Source of the DNA: Eucalyptus grandis
Taxonomy: Eukaryota; Streptophyta; Magnoliopsida; Myrtales; Myrtaceae
Reading direction: 5' to 3'
DNA: 64,000 nucleotides
Assembly (NCBI RefSeq): GCF_016545825.1
Contig: NC_052618.1
Location: forward strand, 17,001,561-17,065,560
Position 1 is the first letter of the stretch. Each line of letters starts with the position of its first letter. Positions 1 through 11,114 of this stretch are shown here, piece by piece. Made by a program: the position numbers and the translations under genes. The notes beneath the pieces are model-generated. The model saw only the letters and a list, made by a program, of their open reading frames with translations, had not been told where the DNA came from and made no database searches.

Positions 1-187
1 AAACATCCAGTTGTGGATACCCTTTCTTCAACGGATTCGAAACTGTCAATGAGGATAGACTTTGAATCTTGAGTCTGGCTGTCCGGAGGTTTTCAGAATT
101 TAAATAGCAGAGTCTGCAAGTCTTCAGACCAGACTGATGGAAACGATTTTGTCAGTTTCAAAACACTTCAAGAAGATTTCTCCAACA
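1..187 (-). mobile_element. Copia LTR fragment (copia-1 type), cut by window edge
   Basis: On the minus strand this begins TGTTGGAGAAATC at 187. It runs through the same sequence as the start of the copia-1 LTRs (22084 and 34472, minus), including the motif read on plus as gttttgtcagtttcaaaacac and several 'agtctg' repeats. Only the LTR 5' end is in view; the rest lies left of the window. It could be one end of a full element or a solo LTR. Confidence 0.7.
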
Positions 188-420
188 TAAATGAGATTAA
201 TGTGAATCCGTTACCCCTATAGCGGTGAGTGACAATACTCCATGGTGGAAGTTTACGGGATGTCCTGTGTGTTGGGATGCCCCGTGGAGTATTTCGGGAT
301 GCCTCGGGAGTCAAGATGCCCCTATAGTGAGGATGCCCTGTGATGGAAGTTTGCAGGATGCCTCAGAGTTGAGATAGCTCGTGTGTTGGGATGCCTCTGG
401 AGTGTTCGAGAAGATGAAGC
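188..420. repeat. Degenerate GGGATGCC minisatellite remnant
   Basis: The units 'gggatgcc' and 'ggatgcc' recur with spacers of about 25 to 60 bases, for example near 275, 297, 312, 330, 356 and 390. The same kind of word (gggatgcccgga, aaggaatgcctcg) forms the GC-rich repeat block of solo LTR D (32480..32720). I infer a piece of a D/E-type long LTR here; no LTR ends are visible. Confidence 0.45.
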
Positions 421-946
421 ATTTATGAATAAAATGCATTGTATGTGTAGAACCAAATCATTGTGTAAAAAATGGTGTGCACATGCATAAGTTTGGAGGG
501 AAGTTCTATTGGTTTATAATTTTTGTAATAGATGAAAATGAAAGGTAAAGACTGTTTATGTTTGTACCATACTTATCTGATGGTTGTGCATTCATTTTTG
601 AATATATTAGGTGAGTGGTAAAATTATTTTTCTAACTTAAAACTAAAGATTTTATTTACTAGGGTTTGGCTCATCCCTTTTTATTTTTCAAACATGTAGG
701 ACATGCACCCCTCAACCCTTGCACTATGGAGTCCCTATGTATAATGAAAATTTTATGAAAGTGTGCTTGAATCAAAATCTGGAATAATATATACCAAGTG
801 CAGTTTTATGATATAAGTTGATATAGGAGGCTTCGTAGAGTGGGTTCCTCTTCGATACGTTGCTTGGTACCGGAATCTTGATGGAGAGTTAGTTGGTTCG
901 TTGAGTACCTTTGGTCTAAACGTTGGAGACGCAACAAAAGGAGAAG
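421..946. other. Non-genic AT-rich stretch
   Basis: No supported gene is present. The short open frames have no recognisable domain. This is the left flank into which solo LTR A inserted; its right-hand continuation begins at 3983. Confidence 0.5.
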
Positions 947-2751
947 TTATCTGTGACATCCAGATTTTTGGATTTTAATTTCGACTGGATAAATAAGGCC
1001 GTTTTCGTTTAATTGAAGCCATGGATTGCGAAATTGGGATGCAAGTGGGCTACATTGGTAAGGAAATATACCAATCGGAATAATGAGGTGTTGAATAAAT
1101 TAATAGGGTTCAATTTGATTTAATTCAAGAGGAATCAAGGCTCAATTGGAAAGAAAACCTAGCAAAATTCGTATGCCACCTCTACCCCCACACTTTGGCC
1201 TACCTAAATGCTTCTAGAAGGGGCAAATTTGTCTTGGAATTGTGAGTGGAGGGCAGCTCATGGTGGGCCACCTGCGGATGACATAAGAGAGAGAGAGAGT
1301 GTGAGAGGGAAAGGGAAAATTGATTTTCTCTTCTTCTCCTCTCTCCTCCGTCGACGATCTCCCCATCTTCTTCTTCTTTTCTTCAAACCTCCATGGGAGC
1401 CGAAGACCAGCGGAGATCGAGCCCATCGCCGCCTCTCGCCACCGTTGTCGCCCACCGAAGCCGGAGCCGCCGCCGTTGCTCCACGGTTGGCCACACCTCA
1501 CCACACGCCCTCTCTTCCGTCTCTCTCTCCTCCTCTTGCCGGTGCGAACTGAAGGCGGCGAAAGTGAAGCGTCCAGCGTCGCCGGAAGGAACCGCGACCC
1601 AGTTGCTTGGACGCCGCCGCACCGGAGCTGCCACACCGCCGCCTGCGCGACGCAGCGCGCTCCGCCGCCTCACGCTCGCACTTGCCGTCCCCGCCGTGCG
1701 ACCTAGCCCCTGTTTTTCCTTTGCTCGGCCCGTTCGGCCACCTACGGCCGCCGCCCGATCTCCTCCGGCCACCGTCGACCCCGCCGGAGCTCCACCTCGC
1801 CCTTAGCCACCCTTGGCCGCCTCAATCGGCCCCGGAACGGCCCCAACCAGCAGCGCACAGAGAAGAAGAAAATGGGTATCGCAGAGGGTTTTGGCCCGTT
1901 TTGGCTGTTTTCCCGAGCTCGGATGCTCGGCCCGCTTTGGGGAAACTCGATCCTCGCGTCGAGCCCGTCGTTTTGAGTGAGTTTTACTCACCAATGCCTC
2001 CTTAGTGTGCTAATTACACTTAAAGGTTGATTAGTTTTAATTAAATATAATTAGGTTGATAGATTAGAATTGATTAGTGATTATTAGTTAATTTCTTTGC
2101 ATATTAGTTGTGTGGTTAGTGTAATTAGATAGAGAATTGCTTGTAGTATTTATTGGATGCTTCTTGGGATTTTTCCCGTCCCTTATCGGGTGTTAATTAA
2201 GCAAATCGGGCCTAGGTAGAATTTTTAGGAATTAAATATTAATTTTGGAAATTAATTATTTAATGATTTATTTCCCGGAAATTCAACTGGGATGGCCAGT
2301 CACCGGGATTTTATGCTGATGATGGTGGTGCAGACCGTTTATTTAATTGAGCTTTGTATTGTGCTAAATTAAATTTATTGTATTTATTTATTTAATTCTT
2401 GAAATTAATTATTTAATTATTTATTTTCCGGAAATTCAACCGGATGGCCAAAGTGACTAGAATGTCGTGCTGATTGTCGTGGCGCAGACCGTTTATTTAA
2501 TTGAGCCCTATTTCATGTTAAATTGAATTATTTGTGAAAGAAGGAATTATTCTTTAATTGAATAATCTTTGGTTATTAATTGAAAAAGAATTGGGCTTAA
2601 GTTGATAATGCCAAAAGGATCTGAGTGGGCTACAGAAAATGATGGAATTTATAAAAAGGAAATTATTATGTTTTGGCTATGGCCAATCAAGCTCATGGCA
2701 TTTTATCGGAAATGAGAAACACTGGTTATTTGATTATTTGCTTGGAATGAT

Positions 2752-3010
2752 ATGATCTACCGGCTCGATGACTCTACGGAGCATCTGGAGACAGGACGGT
2801 ATGATAAATTGTGTGTATACCGGCTCGATGACTCTACGGAGCATCTGGAGACAAGACGGTATGATAAATTGTGTGTATACCGGCTCGATGACTCCATGGA
2901 GCATCTTGAGACAGGACGGTATGATCTACCGGCTCGGTAACTCTACAGATTATCTTGAGATAGTACGGTATGATATACCGGCTCGATAATCCTATAGATC
3001 ATCTTGAGAC
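2752..3010 (+). repeat. 60-bp tandem repeat in LTR A
   Basis: The block starting cggctcgatgactctacgga is repeated at exactly 60-bp spacing (2761, 2821, 2881). It then decays into shorter units that keep 'ccggctcg' and 'gagacagtacggtatgat'. The first two units differ at about one base. The same motif recurs in LTR C (54240..54610, inverted), so the block belongs to the subfamily. Confidence 0.9.
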
Positions 3011-3027
3011 AGTACGGTATGATAAAG

Positions 3028-3207
3028 GGTCGGGTGGGACCGTAAAGCCACTAGATCTTGAAAAGGTCGGGTGGGACCGTAAAGCCACTAAATCTTGATA
3101 AGGTCGGGTGGGACCGTAAAGCCACTAAATCTTGGAAAGGTCGGGTGGGACCGTAAAGCCACTAGATATTGATAAGGTCGGGTGGGACCGTAAAGCCACT
3201 AAATCTA
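3028..3207 (+). repeat. 37-bp tandem repeat, five copies, in LTR A
   Basis: ggtcgggtgggaccgtaaag begins at 3028, 3065, 3102, 3139 and 3176, a constant period of 37. The core is nearly invariant and differences lie in the 'ctaRatcttgRta' linker. It follows the 60-bp repeat directly, so two unrelated minisatellites abut inside one LTR. Confidence 0.92.
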
Positions 3208-3465
3208 AGGAATTGCTTGGTGTTGGATGAATGATCTAGAAATGGTCCGACTGACTTATAATCGACTAGGTTGATTGATCGATGATTCGATCTGAGAGTG
3301 ACTTGATGTGATTCATTGCCTTGATTTGATGTTGTGAATTGAATGATTGAATAGCGATGGCCGTGAATGGTCTTCTGAGTGTGTAATCGACTAGGTCGAT
3401 TAGATCGATGCTTCGATCTATAATATGATTGCTTGGGTGCCTGTATGATCTGTGCTAATATGCAG

Positions 3466-3709
3466 GTGGAATCTGAGGCCAAGGTAAGTCCTCTGACTCA
3501 TATTGTGCATAGGCAGCCCTAAGGTGTATTAGTTTACTAATCGGGTCTTAGAGGGTAGAACTTGCTGAGACGTTGTCTCAGTGGTTATTGAATAACCATT
3601 TCAGGACCTGGATGAGGAGCCTAAGGAGGAGAAATCTGACGAGGAGATCCCTGTTGAGGAACTTGAGGAGGAGTACGTGAAGGGGAACCCCGAGGATGAT
3701 CCAAAGTAG
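3466..3709 (+). other. Putative spliced short ORF of LTR A (intron 3484..3604)
   Basis: There is an ATG at about 3460, then an 8-codon stretch ending GAGGCCAAG directly before a consensus donor GTAAGT (3484). An ATTTCAG acceptor ends at 3604. Removing this 121-nt segment keeps the frame open into an acidic stretch (DLDEEPKEE, then further Glu/Asp-rich residues) that stops at 3707..3709, giving a product of about 43 residues. Donor, acceptor and the 'GAACTTGCTGAGA' block between them are conserved in B and C. No known domain is visible. Coding status is inference from conserved splice signals. Confidence 0.4.
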
Positions 3710-3982
3710 GATCCTGATGACGATTGTTATAGAATCAATTTGAGTATAAACCAATCGTTTTAGTATGGCTTGTATATGATTGCAATGGTGTGGTTTCAGG
3801 TTCAACTTCCTAGTCCTACTTGTATATCCCATTGTTTTATTGTCTGGGGATTTATAACCGCTTCCGCATGTGCATATATAAATGAAAGGGTCGGCGATAC
3901 ATAGTCCTGGGATATCACAATTTAAAATCGACCAAAAGTTAAGGGATGTGCGCGTGCCTGAGGATCGGGGCGTGACATTATC

Positions 3983-4944
3983 GACCTGTGACTCAATCTG
4001 AAACATTTATATAGGTAGACTTTTGAGAGTATAGTATAGTCTAGAGATAGGTCTCTTTACCCATACTTGGACTTCTATCTTTTGCTCGAAATGTAATGAA
4101 GTTGTGAGCTTAATGTGATATAAATAAAAGAAGCAGAAGAATGTTTATGATAATTGTGAGGCTCTAATCGATTAAAAGAATATTTATAAATGTTAGTTTT
4201 TGCTTTCACACGATAAAAGAAAGCAACGATATACTAACACGGATTGAGTAACGTCTCATAATGTCACAATTTAAGGTAATAAGGGGCGTCGGAAGTGGAG
4301 AAATTGATAACAGATGAAAGTATGGAAGCTCGATTAGGAGAAATTGAATCGGAATCTTCAGAATTGGGACTAAGATCTCCAACCAAATTGGCACTACCAT
4401 TGTTGAGTGATTCCTTCATGCAATTATCCTTTTCACGTAATTGATCAATTAATTGTTGAACCTAACCTATTTATTTATACTTGAGTTGATGCAAGTAAAA
4501 TAAGAAGAGGGTATGATAGGTTTCTACAATCAAAGGCCGTACAGGGGTTGGGAGAAAGGAGAAGCAAAGGAGGTAATTTATGATTATCACTACTTATGTG
4601 TTAGTACATAATAATTGTTTTGATGATATTTTAATGTCGATCTTTATTGAAAATTATATTTAAAATATTTTGGCTTTTATATGCAATGGGCCTCATCATG
4701 AGAAGTACCTAATTATATATATATATATATATATATTAATATATATATATATATATATATTACCCACTTCTATTAATATGTCTTATAAGAATTATTTAAT
4801 GTAAGGCATTTGTCTATGTGGGACCATTATGGTACAGCTAAGAGGGATAACTACTTTCATTGGCCATTCCCAACCTTTTCGCTTATAAATAAAGATGCTT
4901 GAGATAAAGACAATATGAGTGTCATAACTTTCATACAGAGCTAT
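3983..4944. other. Non-genic flank with AT microsatellite
   Basis: No supported gene is present. The stretch contains a TA dinucleotide run (4713..4761). Near 4913 it has 'gagtgtcataacttt', a word like the outer ends of the Mutator-type elements at 37.7..38.0 kb and 41.3..42.6 kb. It is the right-hand continuation of the locus split by LTR A. Confidence 0.5.
4713..4761. repeat. (TA)n microsatellite
   Basis: A run of alternating T and A is broken only by a central 'ttaat' interruption. It is simple sequence. Confidence 0.95.
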
Positions 4945-5895
4945 TGTTGGAAAAAACTCTTTTGATGTTTTGAAGTTAACAAAACTTATCCAAAGTCTAT
5001 TTTGAGGAATTCCAGACTTCTGTGTCAAAGTCTGAAGACTTCCAAACTTTGTGTCAAAGTCAGCTCACTCTAACAAATTCCAGACTGAACACAAGTGAAG
5101 AATGAAGACTTATCCAGATAAGAGATTATCTATCTTTTTTCAAGGGTTCGGTTCGTAGAGGTTATATATGGCCTTCTGGATGGAAATCACACCTACAAGA
5201 TTGATTATCTTTATTAAAATCAATTTAGAGGCATCAAATCTTTTTGGAAGGCAAGTAAATTTGGAAAGAATCTACTTATGGAAACCAAGATCTTGATTGT
5301 ATGAGTAAACAGGATTGACAGGCTTTCATCATAATCTTCAAGCGGCTCGCGATCTCCTTTATTGATTCTATCCAACCGGTTGATTGGAAGAATTTCTTTG
5401 GAAAGTGCTAACGGTCAAGAAGGCATGAAGGAGTATTTAAGGAGGACTCTCCAGTTGTTCGATAGAGTGCTTGAAAGAGAAATTCCAAAGTTTGAAGCTT
5501 TCCATTCTCTTGTTACTTCTTATATTAAGCTTAAAGTTGTACTCAGAAGAGAGAGACTTATAGTATTACTTTGTGAGAAAGCAATAAAGACTCTTCACTG
5601 TGCAAGATGATAAATTCTCTTTTGATTCACAGTGGAAACCAGCTAGAAGGCTGTTAGCATGAGAGAGTGAACGTAGGCTTGATCTAAGCTGAACCACTAT
5701 AAATTTTGTGTTCTTATTCTCTTCTCTAAACTTCTTTATTTTGTTTGCAATTCTATTTAACTGCTAAAGTATTAACTTGTTCAAAATCTATTGTTCTTTA
5801 GATTTAGTTTCAAAAGTAAAATATTTTCACTGTTCTTTGCAAAAATTATTTTCACATCTATTCACCCCCTCTAGGTGTTCATACTAGCACTTACA
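4945..5895 (+). mobile_element. Solo copia LTR (copia-1 type)
   Basis: It begins TGTTGGAAAAAACTC and ends ctagcacttaca, aligning over its length with the copia-1 LTRs in opposite orientation (21107..22084). Shared blocks include a 'caaagtctg' cluster, tttggaaggcaagtaaattt, tattcaccccctctaggtgttcatactagcac and a TATTTAA promoter-like box near 5431. No internal domain follows, so it is a solo LTR. The five bases on either side (gctat and aaagt) do not match, so no TSD is seen. An 82-codon open frame (5362..5610) overlaps the middle; its start resembles a frame in the copia-1 3' LTR. Confidence 0.8.
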
Positions 5896-6972
5896 AAAGT
5901 GAGTGCCATAACTTTTTTTCCTTCACTCACTTAAATGCCACATCAAAGTAAAATTGATCATTTGAGTGTGGATTTTTTAATTAATTTTCCATTTTGACAT
6001 GGATTTTTTTAGTTTAAATTTGTTTTATTAATTGTCCATGTTAGTGCCAGCAATATCTTGAAGGATGATAGACTCTATATCTGATGTTCTAACAAGACAG
6101 ATCATCGATAGCATTTAGATGATTGATTTTTCAAATTTGTGGTACTCAAGCGAAAGTTATGGCACTTCTAATATACTAATCCCAAAGGAATTCATAACTA
6201 ATGTTCCACAATTCATGGTTGGTAGTTCCATGTATGCCATTTGAAAAAGGCTTTAGAGATAAAGGCTTGAAATGGTAATTGTATTTCTTGTTAGTGTTCT
6301 GTAAAATTTGTTCCCTAGACTTAGTGTGCTTGAACAAGTCGAAGAGGAAGTTTTGAGTGACATTTGTTTGGAGGTTGGAATAGACAATAGTTTACAATCT
6401 TAGCCAATTCTATTGACAGGTGAATATCATCTCTTTAACAATTATTTACATATCTTCTCTGTCTTCACTGAGAAATTGAATTATACTTTAAAATTATCAG
6501 GGGCGATGTCAACACCTTTCTTCTTCTTCCTAAAATGTCAAAAATCCAAAGCATGTCATCCCATTCTGGTATAATCTAACTTTATTGTTCAACTATTATG
6601 ATATTAATTTCAGGAAATCAGTCGAATACTAATAAGACTGAATTGTGGAAGGACTTTGAAAGCTGTTGTTTTCTGGCAGATTCTGCAAAAGCTCTCTCAT
6701 CTAAATGTAATTTCGATTTACATGTAAGACCTGTCTTTGCTGTTTAGTGTTTTTGTGCTGCTTAATGGACGTGGCAAATTAAATGCTGCTCCTAAGAATC
6801 TTGGTCATGCTAGTCTGCACTGTTTCAGGTGCTCCGCTTCCATGGCAGGAGTTTGACAGTGACTCTCTTAAAATCAAATAGGTTCCTTACGTAAAACAAT
6901 TCTCTAGATGGTATGAGGCTTGTCTTCTTAGCACTTTCGCGCTCGGAGCATATGAAGAATCTGAGTGTGTGC

Positions 6973-7020
<48 letters not shown>

Positions 7021-7109
7021 ATAGAATTTGTTTTTTTCTATAATTAGAGTTTGCTCAGATAAAAGTTATGATTAGATGGTACCCTAATCCAAAAAAAAAG
7101 GTAACTCAC
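5896..7109. other. Decayed accessory DNA with a possible exon pair
   Basis: No full gene is visible. Near 5899 is a Mutator-type TIR word (gagtgccataactttt). At about 6613..6895 two short open stretches are separated by a GT-AG-like segment: donor in 'catgtaagacc' at 6724, acceptor 'ctgtttcagg' near 6831. Read through it, the frame gives ...ELWKDFESCCFLAD... then VLRFHGRSLTVTL. I do not recognise this protein; it may be a captured gene fragment. Confidence 0.3.
6975..7016. repeat. (GA)n microsatellite
   Basis: An uninterrupted GA dinucleotide run of about 21 units. Confidence 0.97.
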
Positions 7110-7570
7110 TCAAATTAAGATCGATAATTCGCACAAGAGTCGTTAACCTTAACGTGTTGGAAAGTTATGGTTAGTGGTAAAAAAAACATTTCGCCGTTGG
7201 TACTTATTTGAACCATCTTGCTCCAATTTTGGCACTTAAGTATATGTCTATGAACTTTTGACACTTTAATATCTCCTATGCCAAGTTTTGGCACTAGCAT
7301 AAGTGCCAAAAGTTACTAAATGTATACATAAGTGTCACTTTTTTATAAAAAAAGGACGTTTAAATGCTAACTCCAGCGAAGGGTGCTGGAAATTTTACTT
7401 GGCATTTTTTAATAATACAACTTGCCTACGTCACTCGCCGGAGAGTTGAGTCAACAAAGAAGAGCCAAAATGACATCATTTTGCCACTCATTTGAATTTT
7501 AGTATAACTATCTATTTAATTTAATTTAAAACTTAAAAAAGAAGAAGAAGAAGAAGAAGAAGAAGTTGTA
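7110..7570 (+). mobile_element. One arm of a Mutator-type element
   Basis: It holds the blocks 'ttgctccaattttggcacttaagt', 'gccggagagttgagtc' and 'aaaatgacatcattttgcc'. These parallel the terminal arms of the transposase-bearing element (37740..38040) and the left arm of the fold-back element (41440..41500). The opposite arm is missing, so it is a truncated copy. It ends in a GAA microsatellite (7541..7565). Confidence 0.5.
7541..7565. repeat. (GAA)n microsatellite
   Basis: A GAA trinucleotide run of about eight units. Confidence 0.95.
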
Positions 7571-8471
7571 TAGGCGTGGGGCGAGGGTTGTCCAAGCTAG
7601 TGTCATACTTTTATGTGACTAATCAAAGCGTATGAAAAGATGATTGAGCGAGCTTCAGCCATAACCACACCCATTTTGGCTCAGCAATACCCGGGAACAA
7701 TGGAATGACAAAAATACTCTATGGGGTCCCACATCTTATGACCTTTTCTTGGCAAAATTCAACAAGAGAGATCAAAATACTAAGGGTTAATATTACGAAA
7801 ACCCAAAACTGGAAATTGCAATAAATTTATTACAAATTAATTTTTTATCACCAAAAATGTCAAAGTGATACATCTAAGATAATTTTTTATCTTCCTTAAT
7901 TTCTATTAAATTATACAGTCAAATTACTGAGATTGATGATATATAACGGTTGACGGATAAATCAGTTTGGGATTTTCAGTTTATGATTTTTCATGATATT
8001 AATCTAATTTAATTGAAACTAATGGAAGGTAAATTAATCACAAATGTACTAGTTCGGTTTTTTATGGTTGGTTTTATAGTAAAAAAATTACTTTTGAGTA
8101 AATTTGTATGAGTATGAGACTTTTTATGGTATTAACTCAAATACTAAAAAAGAACCATTAGACGAAATTACAAGAATGCCCTCATTTCTTGTGAAATTTC
8201 CTCAAAGTTACCTAAATCCCGAACGCGGAAAACCTCAATTCTCTCTCCCCTCCACCTCGACCACTCGCCCCCGTGCCTGCTTCCCCATCGCACCCCTGCC
8301 ATCGTGCCCTCTTCCCACGAAGACAAAGGGGCTCACGATGGTCAGGTCCTACCTACCACCGCGAGCAACAGCCCACCCTCTGGTGAACTCAGATCTTGCG
8401 CAGCTCGCCGTTGGTCGGAGAAGAAAATGAAGTCGCGCGAGTCTCTCAGTTCGTTAGATTTTATCTGTGGG

Positions 8472-8508
<37 letters not shown>

Positions 8509-8974
8509 CTCTCTTGATATTGTTCGTGGGTTTGGATCTGATGCAGAGAAAAGTTAGTTTGCGCATCAAGCCTATGATTGCTACCTGTCGTACATCTGCC
8601 CCCCGCTGTCCAGTTCCGTCCCTTAGTTAATGGAGAGAGTACCAGGGAAACCTTCTCTCTCTCTCTCAGAAATTGATCCTGATAATAATGATCTGGGAGA
8701 GTCTTGATACTTCGCCAAATGCATCGCCATATATATATGTCTCCTCGGCAACTCGGCAGCCCCACTCCATCTTTCTCTTCAAACGCTTCAGATCCGGTCT
8801 TTGCAGCCATTCTTCCTAACCTAAAAACAAAACAACAGTGATTTGTGGTCGTCCTAAAAGGCAGCCATGAGAAAAGAAAATCCATCTATCAGTCATCCAA
8901 TGCGCCGCTGGAAGGGGAAGGGGAAGGGGAAGGGAAGCCAAGGTAAATTTACAGCGGAAAATGGTATGGCAATC
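7571..8974. other. Intergenic DNA, no supported gene
   Basis: Open frames at 8104..8630 and 8454..8885 are low-complexity (Ser/Pro/Arg or SLSLSL from a GA run at 8473..8506) and differ from strand to strand, as expected of non-coding sequence. 'catatatatatg' near 8728 looks TATA-like but no gene follows it. A short triplet of gggaag repeats lies at 8913..8935. Confidence 0.45.
8473..8506. repeat. (GA)n microsatellite
   Basis: A GA dinucleotide run of about 17 units. Confidence 0.95.
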
Positions 8975-8977
8975 TTA

Positions 8978-9728
8978 GGCTCTGTTCCTTTCACTAAAAA
9001 AAAAAAATAAACAAACTTCTAGGAAACTGTTTTTCAGATTTTTAATGTTCGTTTCACAAAAAATAAATTAATCGGGAAATATATTTTCCACTGATGAAAA
9101 AAAGTAAATTAAAATAAGGAAAATGTTTTCCATTTTTCAAGAAAGGGAAAACATTTTCTTCACTCACTCTCTTATCTCACACTTGAGCCCCTCTTCTTTC
9201 TCTTATTTCTTTTTTTAAATTTGAATTTTTAAATTTTTTATTTTCTGTTTTTCATTCTTTTCTTTCTTTTTTTTTTTTCCTTCATTCTCAACCGACCGCT
9301 AGCCACGATGACGGCCAACGACCAACCACAAGTGACCCTTGAGCTAGCTAGCCTTAGGCCTTGCCAAATCGGCAAGCCTTTTCTAGGCTCGTGAGCTCAT
9401 TGGTCGATCACCGCTAGCCGACAATCAACTGGAGGAGGAGGAGGAAATGAAAAATGTAGAAAGAAAAATAAAAATTTTAAAAAATCAATTTATAAAAGAA
9501 AATTAAAAAAACAGTTAAAGGATGGAAAATCAAAACGAATTTTTCATGTCAATAGGCGGAATAAAACTTTCCAGTTCTTTTTCAAGTTTTAGCCAAAAAT
9601 CGAAAAATATTTTCTAGTTTATTTTCAAGTTTTAGTTGACCATCGGAAAATGTTATCATTATCCTGGAAAATTGTCTCTAGAAAACATATTTCAGAAACA
9701 CCATATTTTCTATGAAATGATTAGAGCC
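8978..9728. mobile_element. PIF/Harbinger-like (Tourist-type) MITE
   Basis: The ends are inverted: GGCTCTGTTCCTTTC on the left and GAAATGATTAGAGCC on the right. They are flanked by a 3-bp TTA duplication (8975..8977 and 9729..9731). TTA duplication with a GGCTCTGTT-type terminus is typical of the PIF/Harbinger superfamily (established knowledge). There is no transposase, so it is non-autonomous. The interior holds AT-rich arms with many 'ggaaaatgttttcc' palindromes around a GC-rich core (9290..9440). Confidence 0.75.
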
Positions 9729-9731
9729 TTA

Positions 9732-10936
9732 ACACATAAGATTCACTCGAATTCTGCAATGGCCTCACATCCAACGGAACGGATAGTCGTTCAGCAAATC
9801 ATCAGACTTGAAGAGAAGAGAAAAGACCATGTGACCTTAGCCTTGACCCTCAGTTGCAAAGTTACAAATACTACGATTGGTCACGCTAAATTTTATGAGT
9901 TACAAATTGATCACACTCCAAAACTTGATATGCGTCGACTTTCCTCGGGAGTCACACGACACAGAGTCAAAGGCAAAACGCACGCGTGAGGTCTAAAGAC
10001 CCAAAAAGGCCGATGCAAGGGCAGAAAAAGAAAAAAAAAAAAAAAGGCTTTGCTAACATAATAGTTTTTGGATTATTGCGAAAAAAAAAAAAACTTTGTT
10101 GTAAGTCATAAATTCTTAAAGGAGTAGATCCCATAACAATTTATAATTATCTTTTATTTCATTTTTTGTGGTCCAGAATATATTGTTATTCTCATTTAGA
10201 TTAAATAATGACACTCAATCATTTTTCATAAAAAAAAAAAAATTCGTTAAGCCAAGCCTCATTTATTCATTGTCCAATTTCTTTCCCTAGGTAATAAGAG
10301 TATACCGTGGAACTCTAGTCTAGAACATGCACCCGCTTACCCTCAAATGGAGTAGTACAATATTTTCTTAAAGGAAATAGCAAAACAATTAAATTTTCTT
10401 AAATCTACAGAGTACAAGAAATCAGTATGATCAACATGATAAGGTCCTCAAACAAATTAAATGAAAATAATCAGAAATTCCATTTGACGGTGGAGTCGAC
10501 GGTGTTCACCAAACGGATTACAGAGGATCTAAAATTCAGCTATGATGGCTAGTCAATGTAAATCCTGGTTAGTGATCTTTTGTGAACAAACGCTTGATTA
10601 TCGCATTTTGTTCAAATTTATTATGATGTTCTTCACAAATATTCGTCTTATCCAGAATTGTTCTGATTGATGTGATTTACACCGATCAATTGAGTGTATT
10701 AATTACTTGCAGGAAGACCTTCTTCAAGCCCATTCAGATCGGAGGAACTCCGAAGGATCATCTTTATATCTCGTAGGAAGAACTCCTCGGAATCTCTTTT
10801 CAAAATGGCGAGTTTCGAAAACTGGAACGTTTGTCTTCGCAATTAATCACAGGTTGTAGCAAGTCTCACCTTTCGCAAGTGATCGCAGCCTATAGCCTTG
10901 AAGTGCGAAGTGTCGAAAAAGTCTTCTCTTGCAACC
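9732..10936. other. Intergenic DNA with poly-A tracts
   Basis: A 117-codon open frame (9636..9989) starts inside the MITE and has no recognisable domain. Poly-A tracts lie at 10028..10046, 10080..10094 and 10230..10242. I see nothing else that can be supported as a gene. Confidence 0.4.
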
Positions 10937-11105
10937 GGTGCATCATCGCAGCCCAGATCGTTCCCGTTCGCCCGCTGCATTATCACACCCGGGAGCATTT
11001 TCCTTGCACGGAGCACTATCGCAGCCCGTAGCATCCCTTTCGACCAGTGCATTGTCACAGCCCAATCATTATCTTCGTACAGAGCATTATCGCAGCCTCA
11101 GCATG
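10937..11105. repeat. Degenerate tandem repeat, unit about 36 bp
   Basis: The word gcatYatcgcagccc recurs about every 35 to 38 bases (from about 10939, 10977, 11013, 11048 and 11085), separated by variable C-rich spacers. Short open frames overlap on both strands, but they translate this repeat and are not taken as genes. Confidence 0.6.
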
Positions 11106-11114
11106 CAACAAGTC

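Larger units (their letters stand above)
952..3977 (+). mobile_element. Solo LTR A (long gypsy-type LTR, 3026 bp)
   Basis: It begins TGTGACATCC and ends GGGGCGTGACA, and is flanked by the perfect 5-bp duplication TTATC (947..951 and 3978..3982). No primer site, polypurine tract or pol gene is present, so it is a solo LTR. Terminal sequence and length fit plant Del/Tekay-type chromovirus LTRs (family assignment is inference). In order it carries a GA-rich and GC-rich leader (1290..1980), a GTGAGT donor-like site near 1977, AT-rich sequence, two tandem-repeat blocks (2752..3206), a compact intron (3484..3604) and a short acidic reading frame. It is the same subfamily as B and C: their 3' ends share the 'gatcggggcgtgaca'-like terminus. 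Confidence 0.88.

Noticed and set aside
1208..2005. Several overlapping 100+ codon frames on both strands in the leader of LTR A
   Set aside because: They are GC-rich, low-complexity Pro/Arg/Ser translations, open on both strands at once, with no domain; best explained as GC-rich leader of the LTR.
8454..8885. 143-codon minus frame
   Set aside because: It has no domain and its end translates the GA run as SLSLSL. Other frames are equally open in the same stretch.
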